This document shows, piece by piece, positions 28,062-35,922 of a stretch of 64,000 nucleotides of DNA (position 1 is the first letter of the stretch; the number at the start of each line of letters is the position of its first letter). The notes beneath the pieces were generated by a model, which saw only the letters and a list, made by a program, of their open reading frames with translations, was not told where the DNA came from and made no database searches. Source of the DNA: G965232465 sp965276005 (lineage in GTDB: Bacteria > Pseudomonadota > Alphaproteobacteria > JAQWUY01); contig OZ254962.1 in NCBI GenBank assembly GCA_965276005.1, forward strand, positions 1,798,001-1,862,000, given 5' to 3'. The translations under genes were made by a program, and so were the position numbers.

Positions 28062-29690
28062 ATGAAAATTCGTGCTCAAATTGGAATGGTCTTGAATTTG
28101 GATAAATGTATTGGCTGTCATACCTGTTCGGTGACCTGCAAAAATGTATGGACATCCCGTGAAGGGGTAGAATACACTTGGTTTAATAATGTGGAAACAA
28201 AACCCGGTATAGGGTATCCAAAGGATTGGGAAAACCAAGACAAATGGAAGGGCGGATGGAAACGCCATAAAAATGGTAAAATTCATCCAAAACAAGGGGC
28301 AAGATGGCGAATCCTAGCAAATATTTTTGGTAACCCAAATTTACCAGAAATAGACGATTATTACGAACCCTTTACCTTCGATTACGACCATTTGCAAAAG
28401 GCACCTAATAGCAAGGCGTTACCCACCGCCCGCCCCCATTCCTTAGTAACAGGTAAGCGTATGGAAAAAATTGAATGGGGTCCAAACTGGGAAGAAATTT
28501 TGGGTACGGAATTTGACCACCGCCGTAAAGATTACAACTTCAAAGACATCGAAGAAGAGATGTATGGTGAATTTGAAAATACTTTTATGATGTATTTGCC
28601 CCGTTTGTGCGAACATTGTTTAAACCCCACTTGTGTAGCGTCTTGTCCATCAGGATCGATTTATAAACGGGAAGAAGACGGCGTTGTATTGGTCGACCAA
28701 GACAAATGTCGTGGATGGCGAATGTGTATGTCTGGATGCCCATATAAAAAGATTTACTATAACTGGAAATCGGGTAAAGCGGAAAAATGTACCCTGTGTT
28801 ATCCACGGTTGGAAAATGGGGAACCCACCGTATGTTCGGAAACTTGCGTAGGACGGATTCGATACTTGGGCGTATTTTTGTATGATGCAGATCGCATTGA
28901 ACAAGCGGCAAGTGTGGAAAAAGAACAAGATTTGTACCAGGCACAGTTGGATGTATTTTTAAACCCACACGACCCAGCAATTATTGCCGAAGCCCGCCTT
29001 CAAGGTATTCCAGAAAATTGGATTGAAGGGGCACAAAATTCCCCTGTGTACAAGATGGCAATCGACTGGAAGGTCGCATTCCCATTGCACCCAGAATATC
29101 GGACATTACCTATGGTATGGTATATTCCCCCATTGTCCCCCATTCAATCGGCGGCACAGGCGGGAAAAATCCCAACCGTGGACGGTATTATGCCTGATTT
29201 GGATGATATGCGTATTCCCGTTAAGTATTTGGCAAACTTATTAACCGCAGGCGAAGAAGCCCCCATACGACTTGGGTTAAAACGCATGATGGCAATGCGT
29301 CAATATATGCGGGGACAACTGATTGAAAATCAAGACAATTCCCAGATATTGGACGATGTGGGATTGAACGATGAGATGGTGCAGGATATGTATAAAATTA
29401 TGGCACTTGCCGATTACGAAGACAGGTATGTTATCCCAACGGGACACAAAGAAGAAACCCTTGATGCATATGGTGCTAGTGGGGGATGTGGGTTTAGCTT
29501 TGGTGACGGATGTTCCCTAGGCAGTAATAGCCCCCTTGATATGTTTGACACACCTAGCCAATCCCGTGGGCAAAGTGCATCAACGAAATCTAACAAAGTG
29601 AATACTTTGTTTGACCGTGATAAATATGCGGCATTTCCCAAAACCCATTCTGGTTGTGGCGGGTCCGCTTGTGAATGTAAGGGGGGATAA
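28062..29690 (+). CDS. narH: Respiratory nitrate reductase beta subunit NarH
   Basis: Electron-transfer subunit with four Fe-S clusters, 542 residues. Cysteine groups: CIGCHTCSVTC (residues about 16-26), CEHCLNPTCVASC, CRGWRMCMSGC (a tryptophan replaces one cysteine, the mark of the [3Fe-4S] cluster) and CTLCYPRLENGEPTVCSETC. The start is 28062 with GGAGG upstream; the longer frame from 27924 lies within narG. The last about 65 residues are a low-complexity tail with additional cysteines (GGCGFSFGDGC, SGCGGSACEC), longer than I expect for NarH. Followed by narJ. Confidence 0.97.
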   Translation: MKIRAQIGMVLNLDKCIGCHTCSVTCKNVWTSREGVEYTWFNNVETKPGIGYPKDWENQDKWKGGWKRHKNGKIHPKQGARWRILANIFGNPNLPEIDDYYEPFTFDYDHLQKAPNSKALPTARPHSLVTGKRMEKIEWGPNWEEILGTEFDHRRKDYNFKDIEEEMYGEFENTFMMYLPRLCEHCLNPTCVASCPSGSIYKREEDGVVLVDQDKCRGWRMCMSGCPYKKIYYNWKSGKAEKCTLCYPRLENGEPTVCSETCVGRIRYLGVFLYDADRIEQAASVEKEQDLYQAQLDVFLNPHDPAIIAEARLQGIPENWIEGAQNSPVYKMAIDWKVAFPLHPEYRTLPMVWYIPPLSPIQSAAQAGKIPTVDGIMPDLDDMRIPVKYLANLLTAGEEAPIRLGLKRMMAMRQYMRGQLIENQDNSQILDDVGLNDEMVQDMYKIMALADYEDRYVIPTGHKEETLDAYGASGGCGFSFGDGCSLGSNSPLDMFDTPSQSRGQSASTKSNKVNTLFDRDKYAAFPKTHSGCGGSACECKGG

Positions 29691-29693
29691 GGT

Positions 29694-30398
29694 ATGAGAA
29701 CGCTAAAAATACTTGGCTTTTTGCTAAGCTACCCCACCATAAACCACAAACATGCCGTAAACGAATGTCGTACTTTGATACAACAAGAAGGGCTGTTAAA
29801 ATCAAACACCATGCAACCGATTATGGCGTTGTTGGACGATATTAAAAATACGAAATTACTGGATTTACAAGAATCGTATGTGAATTTGTTTGATCGTACG
29901 CCGTCATTATCCCTGCACCTGTTTGAACATGTACATGGGGATTCCCGTGAACGGGGGCAGGCGATGGTGGATTTGTCCGAATTGTATGCGGAACGGGGAT
30001 TAGGTATTGGGTCGTCTGAAACCCCCGATTATTTACCCATATTTTTGGAATATGTATCGTTGTTGGATGCGGATGAAATCAAAGAAAACTTGGGCAGTGT
30101 TGTCAATATCTTGTCCGCATTAGTGGGACGGTTGCAAAATCGTAAATCTCTGTATGCGGGGGTGTTAAACGCCTTGATTGATATTCCCACCAAAACCCCA
30201 GATATGGATGTTGTACGGGCATCCTTGCAAAAAGATTCTGGGGCTGTGTTAAATACAGATGAAATTGACGAAGCGTGGGAAGAACAATTTGCATTTGAAA
30301 ATTCCCAACAAACGGTCGGTGATGCGGGTGGATGCCCACAAGCAGAAGAAATGCTTGCCCGTATGAATTTAAACCCCAGTGAAAGGATAGAAAGATGA
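29694..30398 (+). CDS. narJ: Nitrate reductase chaperone NarJ
   Basis: A 234-residue TorD/NarJ-family chaperone needed for cofactor insertion into NarG; not part of the final complex. The family signature SLSLHLFEHVHGDSRERGQAMVDL lies near residues 66-89, followed by ELPDYLP-like TPDYLPIFLEY. It sits between narH and narI, overlapping narI by four bases (ATGA). Confidence 0.95.
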   Translation: MRTLKILGFLLSYPTINHKHAVNECRTLIQQEGLLKSNTMQPIMALLDDIKNTKLLDLQESYVNLFDRTPSLSLHLFEHVHGDSRERGQAMVDLSELYAERGLGIGSSETPDYLPIFLEYVSLLDADEIKENLGSVVNILSALVGRLQNRKSLYAGVLNALIDIPTKTPDMDVVRASLQKDSGAVLNTDEIDEAWEEQFAFENSQQTVGDAGGCPQAEEMLARMNLNPSERIER

Positions 30399-31081
30399 GT
30401 CAATCAGCAAATTATTTTTTATTTCAGATATATCCTTATATTGCCTTAGTGGTATTTGTTGTCGGTAACATCCTGCGATTTGATAGGTCCCCATATTCGT
30501 GGCGAACCAAGTCATCCCAGTTATTACGCCGAAAACAATTGATTATGGGGAGCGTCCTGTTCCATGTGGGCGTGATAAGTATTCTTATGGGGCATGCAGT
30601 GGGCTTATTAACCCCGATTGTGTTTTTTGACGCACTAGGCATTTCCCACGGTGCCAAACAAATGCTTGCCATTGGTGCTGGGGGGGGTGCGGGTATATTG
30701 TGCTTGATTGGATTATTGATGTTATTACATCGCCGTTTGTCCGATAATCGCATTCGCACCAACAGTTCAATGGCTGATATATTAGTATTGGTGTTGTTAT
30801 TAGTACAACTCTTATTGGGGTTATCCTCTATATTTGTATCGATACATCATTTAGACGGATATGAAATGGTGAAATTTATGTCTTGGGCACAACGCATTGT
30901 CACTTTCCGTGCGGTGGATGTTGCTGATATTTCCCATGTGGCACTGATTTATAAAATGCACATTGCCCTTGGGCTAACATTATTTATAGTATTTCCATTT
31001 ACCCGCCTTGTACATATGCTAAGTGCCCCCTTAGGCTATGTATTTCGTCCCTATCAAATTGTTAGAAAGAGACCACAATAA
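30395..31081 (+). CDS. narI: Respiratory nitrate reductase gamma subunit NarI
   Basis: Membrane cytochrome b subunit taking electrons from quinol, 228 residues, five transmembrane helices. Haem-ligand histidines are visible in VLFHVGVISILMGHAVGLL (helix 2) and MHIALGLTLFIVFPFTRLVHMLSAP (helix 5). It anchors NarGH to the inner face of the membrane. It overlaps narJ by four bases and the next gene by one. Confidence 0.96.
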   Translation: MSQSANYFLFQIYPYIALVVFVVGNILRFDRSPYSWRTKSSQLLRRKQLIMGSVLFHVGVISILMGHAVGLLTPIVFFDALGISHGAKQMLAIGAGGGAGILCLIGLLMLLHRRLSDNRIRTNSSMADILVLVLLLVQLLLGLSSIFVSIHHLDGYEMVKFMSWAQRIVTFRAVDVADISHVALIYKMHIALGLTLFIVFPFTRLVHMLSAPLGYVFRPYQIVRKRPQ

Positions 31082-31857
31082 TGACTATCACCCCCTATAT
31101 AACCGTGAACGGTGTTACCATTCAACAACAAACCGTGATGGAAGAAACCCAATACCATCCCGCAGAAAGTCTATTTTCCGCCCAATATTATGCCACACGG
31201 GCATTGGTTATTCGGGAACTGTTATTACAACGGGCGGCACAGTTGCAGTTATGGGATAAAAAATCCGATGAAAACAAAGTAATAGAAGACCTTATTGACG
31301 CAGAAGTCGAATTTCAAACGGCTGATGAGGATACATGCCGTAAATATTACCAAAATAATAAAAAACGGTTTATGACTTCACCCTTGTTTGAGGTTGCACA
31401 TATTTTGTATTTGGCACCGCCCGATAATAAGTCCGCCCAAAAAGTAGCATTGACAAAAGCGGAAATAGCCTTGGAAAAAATTACTAAAAAGCCTGATTTA
31501 TTTGGACTGATTGCCCAACGAGAATCCGCATGCTCATCGGCAAAAGACAGTGGGCGATTGGGACAAATAAGCCAAGGGCAAACAGCCATAGAATTTGAAC
31601 AAGAATTATTTACTATGCGTGCGGGACAGATTAGCAGAACCCCTGTTTTAACACCATTTGGGTATCATATCATTAAGGTTTATGAACGGGTCGACGGGCA
31701 TCAATTGGCATATGAACAGGTTGTCGATTGGATTAAAGACCACTTGGAAACCCAAAACGAAGGGAAGGCATTGCAACACTATATTAAAATCCTTGCAGGA
31801 CAAGCGAATATTAAGGGTTTTGCCTTCGAAAGTAACCTCAGCCCATTGGTACAATAA
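31081..31857 (+). CDS. Parvulin-type peptidyl-prolyl isomerase (PpiC/NifM-like)
   Basis: A 258-residue protein with a C-terminal rotamase domain (VAHILYLAPP, then GRLGQISQGQTAIEFEQELF and TPFGYHIIKVYER, residues about 103-205) and a helical N-terminal region. There is no signal peptide, so it is likely cytoplasmic. It overlaps narI by one base. A parvulin gene follows narGHJI in Pseudomonas as well, where it precedes moaA; a role in nitrate reductase maturation is inferred from this conserved linkage. Confidence 0.9.
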   Translation: MTITPYITVNGVTIQQQTVMEETQYHPAESLFSAQYYATRALVIRELLLQRAAQLQLWDKKSDENKVIEDLIDAEVEFQTADEDTCRKYYQNNKKRFMTSPLFEVAHILYLAPPDNKSAQKVALTKAEIALEKITKKPDLFGLIAQRESACSSAKDSGRLGQISQGQTAIEFEQELFTMRAGQISRTPVLTPFGYHIIKVYERVDGHQLAYEQVVDWIKDHLETQNEGKALQHYIKILAGQANIKGFAFESNLSPLVQ

Positions 31858-31891
31858 AGTTTTTTCTAAGGTTTATCGACAAGTATGGGAT

Positions 31892-32221
31892 TTAACGAGT
31901 ATCGCTCTTTATATCCACTTGTAGGGTGATTTTTATTGTATCGATTGTAGTACTAATACCATGGCGGTTTTTACCCATTTGTATGAGGTCGTCCACCACC
32001 CGATGGGTGATATATATGGACATTTTCATATGGTGTGGTTGCGTATGCCAATGTACGGACAAACATTCTTGTTGCGGGGTATCGACTGTTATAATTTCCG
32101 TGGTAAAATCCATATTGTGCATAGACAAGGTCTGATGCAATCCCCCCAATGTGGATAAGCTGTACATTTCAGATTCACTTATCTTGACGGTTATTGCCGT
32201 GTCTGTATATTTTATCTGCAT
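31892..32221 (-). CDS. Small hypothetical protein at end of molybdenum cofactor operon
   Basis: A 109-residue protein, last of the leftward moa operon, with its start (32221) overlapping the mobA end by 10 bases. No cofactor motif, signal peptide or membrane segment. The MQIKYTDTAITVKISESEMYSL start resembles small uncharacterised proteins (possibly DUF7009-like) that are encoded near molybdenum enzymes in other proteobacteria; I hold this weakly. Coupling to mobA suggests a link to cofactor or nitrate reductase function. Confidence 0.6.
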   Translation of the reverse strand: MQIKYTDTAITVKISESEMYSLSTLGGLHQTLSMHNMDFTTEIITVDTPQQECLSVHWHTQPHHMKMSIYITHRVVDDLIQMGKNRHGISTTIDTIKITLQVDIKSDTR

Positions 32222-32763
32222 GTTTTTACAACCTTTTGCCATTGTTCGGGGGTATTGGTATTTTTCATATATGGTATATATGCATCAGGCAACCCCACCG
32301 CAGGAACCTTATAATGGTATAGCATATGGTTTACCGATGTACCGGGGGGTAAAAGTGTCAGTGTATATTGTATTGGGGGCACCACATATGCAGGCAACGG
32401 GTACCCCGTAAACATAGCCCCTTGGGGGTGTTGTAATAAACATTTGATAATTTCAGGTGACAATAACGGCATATCCACGGGGATAACCATATACCCATCA
32501 TAATCAGTATATTGGGTAATAATATTTTGCATGGCATAGGCTGGTCCCGCAAATGGCACCGTATCAGCAACGCATATATGGTCATATCCCGTTATCGCAC
32601 CACTTATCACTGTATGTGTTATACCAAGGGAATGATGCGTCAATATATGTAACATATGTTGTATAAGCCAACGCCCATTATAATTTAGTAACGCCTTGTT
32701 ACGACCCATACGGCTAGATTTTCCCCCCGCAAGTATAATACCTAATATCCGTTTATCGGTCAT
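32212..32763 (-). CDS. mobA: Molybdenum cofactor guanylyltransferase MobA
   Basis: A 183-residue nucleotidyltransferase that attaches GMP to molybdopterin to form the MGD needed by NarG. The GTP-binding N-terminus LGIILAGGKSSRMGRNKALL (residues 6-25) is diagnostic, and the metal-binding VIPVDMPLL follows near residue 96. Its ATG overlaps the stop of the upstream moaE remnant (ATGA), so translation is coupled. Length is near the usual 190-200. Confidence 0.92.
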   Translation of the reverse strand: MTDKRILGIILAGGKSSRMGRNKALLNYNGRWLIQHMLHILTHHSLGITHTVISGAITGYDHICVADTVPFAGPAYAMQNIITQYTDYDGYMVIPVDMPLLSPEIIKCLLQHPQGAMFTGYPLPAYVVPPIQYTLTLLPPGTSVNHMLYHYKVPAVGLPDAYIPYMKNTNTPEQWQKVVKTCR

Positions 32764-32876
32764 ATTTTGCCATGTGTGTTAGAGCGGAGCGAATGCCCCG
32801 GTAACCATCTACTTTCCCCATTGATTAAGGCGGTTTGCGTGTCTAGGTGTGTGTCTTGAATACGAATTATATGCAT
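32760..32876 (-). pseudogene. moaE: Probable moaE remnant
   Basis: A 38-codon frame squeezed between moaD (stop one base upstream of this ATG) and mobA (ATGA overlap). Its start, MHIIRIQDTHLDTQTALI, resembles the N-terminus of MoaE, the large subunit of molybdopterin synthase, and moaE is the expected gene beside moaD. MoaE is normally about 150 residues; nothing after residue 18 matches. It looks like an internal deletion that kept the flanks and coupling. If no other moaE exists, cofactor synthesis would fail. Confidence 0.45.
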
Positions 32877-32877
32877 A

Positions 32878-33129
32878 TTATCCCCCACATACAGGCGGTA
32901 AAATAGACAATTCCGTTGCCCCGCCGATGGTATCTGTATCTTGTAATATCATAGTATCCGTTGCTAACACAGAATCAGACACGAGAGTACGATGTGTATC
33001 ACCTATGACGCTAATAATTGCTTGTTTTACCGTTGTTACCGTTGCTTGTGATGGGATTGTAACCGTAATTTCATCGGCAATAGCCCTAAATGTACCAAAC
33101 GGATGTATTTTTATTTTTGCATGTGTCAT
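32878..33129 (-). CDS. moaD: Molybdopterin synthase sulfur-carrier subunit MoaD
   Basis: An 83-residue ubiquitin-fold protein ending in the required Gly-Gly (VCGG at the C-terminus), which is thiocarboxylated to donate sulfur to precursor Z. The FGTFRAI start and the SILPPVCGG end fit MoaD. It begins two bases after the stop of the moaCB tail frame and is followed by the moaE remnant. Confidence 0.88.
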   Translation of the reverse strand: MTHAKIKIHPFGTFRAIADEITVTIPSQATVTTVKQAIISVIGDTHRTLVSDSVLATDTMILQDTDTIGGATELSILPPVCGG

Positions 33130-33131
33130 AT

Positions 33132-33414
33132 TTATGCTCCAAATCTTTGTTTTTTGATTTTATCTAGGGTATCGCCAATAAATGGGCTGATAATATCCCA
33201 ACATTCTTTGACGGCGTTGGGGGATCCGGGAAACGCAACCACCAACGATGACCCCACCTTTGGATGCACGATCGCTCATGACCAATACGCCGGCGGTTTT
33301 TCCATCCAAAAATGCATCGGTGGGCAATTGGTGTTGCAACCAATCAGGGATGCCGTTTCTGCCCACATCAATCATTTTAAAATGTCCGTCTTGTAAGGTA
33401 ATAGTATCTGTCAT
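33132..33414 (-). pseudogene. moaCB: moaC/moaB-type fusion gene collapsed by internal deletions
   Basis: The open frame 33160-33414 starts with a short MoaC-like stretch (HFKMIDVG), passes straight to the start of a MoaB/MogA domain (GKTAGVLVMSDRASKGG), and then shifts frame. The other frame continues with a MoaB-like C-terminus (FPGSPNAVKECWDIISPF, then IGDTLDKIKKQ) ending at 33132. A bifunctional MoaC/MoaB protein should have about 300 residues or more; only ends and a linker remain, with at least two internal losses and a frameshift near 33235-33260. The start lies three bases after the moaA stop, so operon structure is intact. Confidence 0.7.
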
Positions 33415-33417
33415 ATT

Positions 33418-34419
33418 TTATCCTCCTATACTTGCCAAATGATTGCGGATACCGCTGTTGTTACTGTGTAAAAAATGAGTAGACCTTTTATAATTCATAG
33501 CATCCAAAATCGCTGATTCCAAGGCATATTGTGTGCTATCTGATTGTAATAATTTGCGTAATGGGTATCCTTTTTCCCCAAACAAGCACAGGTGTAAATC
33601 CCCTGTTGCGGATACCCGCAAACGATTGCATGATTTACAAAAATCTGGCGAATATGGGGCGATAACCCCCATACTGCCTTGAAAATCAGGATGTATAAAT
33701 TCTTGGGCGGGTCCCGCATCCAACGGACGATGCTTTAATGTCCACCCATCGGCTATTAAACGATCAGTAATCGTAAAGGCGGGAATATGATGGGCGTTAA
33801 AATATGCTTGGTTATCATTAGTACGCATCAGTTCAATAAAACGCAAACTAATCGGACAGTCTTTGGTAAAAGCGATAAAATCGTTTAATTCCCGATAATT
33901 TAAGTCTTTTAATAATACCGCATTGACTTTAATCGTTTTAAAGCCTACTTCGAAACAAGTATCAATACCTGTTAAAATTTCACCCAAACGGTCATGTCCC
34001 GTAATGGTTTTAAATGTTTGTGGGTTTAATGAATCGATACTGATATTTAATGCCCGAATGCCAGCATCATAAAATGACCTTGCCCGTTCGTTTAGTTTAT
34101 AGCCATTGGTTGTCATGACAAGTCTTTGAATGCCGGGGGTGTGGGCGATGTGTTCAGCGATTGTTAAAAAGTCCTGTCGCACGGTGGGTTCCCCCCCAGT
34201 CAAACGCACTTTTGTAACTCCCAAATGTGCGAACCCCCGTACCAACCGTAAAATTTCTGATTGTGTCATAAAGGGGGTGCATCCATTCGGCTTGTAGCCA
34301 TTAGGCAAACAGTACGAACAAGCAAAGTTACACACATCGGTTATCGACAACCGTAAATACGGGAAATGCCGCCCAAAATTATCCTGTATACGATGTATAG
34401 TATTAGGTGTACAAGACAT
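33418..34419 (-). CDS. moaA: GTP 3',8-cyclase MoaA
   Basis: Radical SAM enzyme starting molybdenum cofactor synthesis from GTP, 333 residues. The N-terminal cluster CxxxCxxC is Cys30, Cys34, Cys37 (DVCNFACSYC); the C-terminal GTP-binding cluster is CKSCNRLRVSATGDLHLC. GGEP (LTGGEPTVR, near residue 77) binds SAM. A usual double glycine at the C-terminus is present (ASIGG). First gene of the leftward operon, preceded by a perfect FNR-type palindrome about 160 bases upstream. Confidence 0.96.
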   Translation of the reverse strand: MSCTPNTIHRIQDNFGRHFPYLRLSITDVCNFACSYCLPNGYKPNGCTPFMTQSEILRLVRGFAHLGVTKVRLTGGEPTVRQDFLTIAEHIAHTPGIQRLVMTTNGYKLNERARSFYDAGIRALNISIDSLNPQTFKTITGHDRLGEILTGIDTCFEVGFKTIKVNAVLLKDLNYRELNDFIAFTKDCPISLRFIELMRTNDNQAYFNAHHIPAFTITDRLIADGWTLKHRPLDAGPAQEFIHPDFQGSMGVIAPYSPDFCKSCNRLRVSATGDLHLCLFGEKGYPLRKLLQSDSTQYALESAILDAMNYKRSTHFLHSNNSGIRNHLASIGG

Positions 34420-34456
34420 TACTGCAAAAACTCCTTATCCAAACACGGGAGACCAC

Positions 34457-34468
34457 GGCGTTTCCACC
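34457..34468 (-). other. GNRA-capped hairpin in moaA leader
   Basis: Read on the minus strand the leader contains GGTG-GAAA-CGCC, a short stem capped by a GAAA tetraloop, about 40 bases before the moaA ATG in a moderately GC-rich leader. Such elements occur in structured RNAs, and moaA leaders in some bacteria carry the Moco RNA motif, but I cannot align this leader to it by eye. Confidence 0.3.
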
Positions 34469-34573
34469 AATGACCCCGGTGCATATACCATATTCACCCA
34501 TTGAACTTAGGTCATATACACTTCAAAGTTATCGTAATTTTCCTATATTATCATGTGGTGCCAATACACAACA

Positions 34574-34587
34574 TTGATTGCAATCAA
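34574..34587. promoter_or_regulatory. Perfect FNR/DNR box upstream of moaA
   Basis: TTGATTGCAATCAA, a complete 14-base palindrome matching TTGAT-N4-ATCAA exactly. It lies between moaA and the transposase remnant, overlapping the last codons of the latter. This links cofactor synthesis to the same regulator as the nar genes. Confidence 0.8.
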
Positions 34588-34908
34588 ATATTTTTTAAAA
34601 CTTGTAAATACTGCCCTTGATGTTCATATATCAACGCCCTAATCCAATCCGCATCGTATGCCTTGTCGGCTATAACCAACTGATTGGGTTGTAAACCTTG
34701 TAATAGTATTTTACTCACAGGGGCATCGTGGGCTTGTCCCGGTGTTGGATGAAACTTTAATGGCAATTCGTTTTCATTAACCGTAGCATGGATTTTAATC
34801 GTTAATCCCCCCCCCCCCCCCCCCCTGAACGACCCATACAAGGCTTTTATTTGGTAATAATGGTTTGATAACTTGCCACTCAAAGTCACTCATATCAAAA
34901 CGGGACAT
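34584..34908 (-). mobile_element. IS5-family transposase, internally deleted and frameshifted
   Basis: From the ATG at 34908 the first 22 codons (MSRFDMSDFEW, VIKPLLPNKS) match the start of IS5-family transposases. About 28 codons in, at a run of 19 G (34825-34807), the frame switches to one reading RGG-LTIKIHATVNENELPLKF, GQAHDAP and LVIADKAYDADWIRALI, the central DDE region with a catalytic aspartate. The stretch expected between them (about 70-80 codons) and the C-terminal catalytic glutamate part are missing. No terminal inverted repeats were recognised. Non-functional relic. Confidence 0.75.
34807..34825. repeat. C19/G19 homopolymer
   Basis: Nineteen consecutive C on the plus strand within the transposase relic, at the point where its frame changes. 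It encodes polyglycine in the surviving frame. The exact length may be uncertain in the assembly. Confidence 0.85.
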
Positions 34909-34927
34909 AATCTAATCTCCTAGGGGT

Positions 34928-35380
34928 TTAGCCTTTTCCGCTATACTTTTCATACGCCTGTTGCAACCCTTTAGGCACGGACTCTAAGTGCATATATCGC
35001 CCATAATATGCGGCGTGGTTGTTTTGTAACATGTGCAAGCCGATGTCTATGTCACCGCTATGGGTGTGTAACATACATTGGCTGACATAGCGGTTGTATG
35101 TATCGATGTCGATAATGGTACAAGTGGCGGTGCGATTGCCGGATTTTACCGTGTTTATCAAAAAATATAGGGCTTGTTTGCCTGTGGCGGTGTTGTATTC
35201 GGGGGCGTCTATGCCGAATATACGGACTTCACTTTTTGTGTAATCGGCGTGGGTCAGACGGATACTGTCCCCGTCTATCACCCAAACTTTTCCCTGTATG
35301 GTGTCGCCGACAGCGTGCTTTTGCCCCGCCCACACGGGGAAGACAATGAAAATATATAAAACACACAATACATAACGCAT
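34928..35380 (-). CDS. Secreted thermonuclease-like (SNase) protein
   Basis: A 150-residue protein with an N-terminal signal peptide (MRYVLCVLYIFIVFPVWAG) and a staphylococcal-nuclease fold: GKVWVIDGDSIRL (metal-binding Asp), VRIFGIDAPEY with catalytic Arg, and TYNRYVSQC. It lacks part of the last helix and the usual E-A-x-A-R-x2-R-G-L-W motif appears altered, so catalytic competence is likely but not certain. Probably a periplasmic or extracellular nuclease. It stands alone between the transposase relic and the glutaredoxin gene. Confidence 0.8.
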   Translation of the reverse strand: MRYVLCVLYIFIVFPVWAGQKHAVGDTIQGKVWVIDGDSIRLTHADYTKSEVRIFGIDAPEYNTATGKQALYFLINTVKSGNRTATCTIIDIDTYNRYVSQCMLHTHSGDIDIGLHMLQNNHAAYYGRYMHLESVPKGLQQAYEKYSGKG

Positions 35381-35542
35381 ACTGTGTACTATACGCTATA
35401 ACCGTACAGGAGTCAAAATGCAAAAGACCGTGATATGTATATATTTTTTGCACACATAAAAAAAGATAGACAAAAAAATTTAAATAGGGTATGGTGGTCA
35501 TGCTAAAGCGTATCTTTGTTATAAGTCATTAAGGAGAATACA

Positions 35543-35797
35543 ATGAACAAATTAGAAGTGTATATTAAACCCACATGTCCCTATTGTATCCGTGTTTTGG
35601 ATTTTTACGATTCTAAGGGGCTGGAGCCGATTGTGTACGATGTTACAGCCTATCCTGAACTACGGTCGGAAATGGAAGAGCGGGTGCCCAACGCCCGCAC
35701 CGTACCGCAAAGTCTGGTCGACGACCGCCCTATCGGTGGCTGTGATGAGGTGATGAAACTGGAACAGAAGGGGGAGTTTGACGCCCTGTTTACTTAA
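35543..35797 (+). CDS. grxC: Glutaredoxin 3
   Basis: An 84-residue glutaredoxin with the dithiol active site CPYC (Cys12, Cys15), the cis-proline TVPQSLVDD and the glutathione-binding GGCDEV. It reduces disulfides and glutathione adducts in the cytoplasm. An AAGGAG ribosome site precedes the start. The next gene, glmU, begins about 125 bases on. Confidence 0.93.
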   Translation: MNKLEVYIKPTCPYCIRVLDFYDSKGLEPIVYDVTAYPELRSEMEERVPNARTVPQSLVDDRPIGGCDEVMKLEQKGEFDALFT

Positions 35798-35922
35798 AAA
35801 GTATATGTGTCATTTGGCTACATTACAACCCGTTGTAACATATTGAAATATACTGTTACTAGCCTTTGCCCTGTATGGGGGTGTATACTGTGGTTCTTAC
35901 GATACTGTATGGGGTTATGAAA

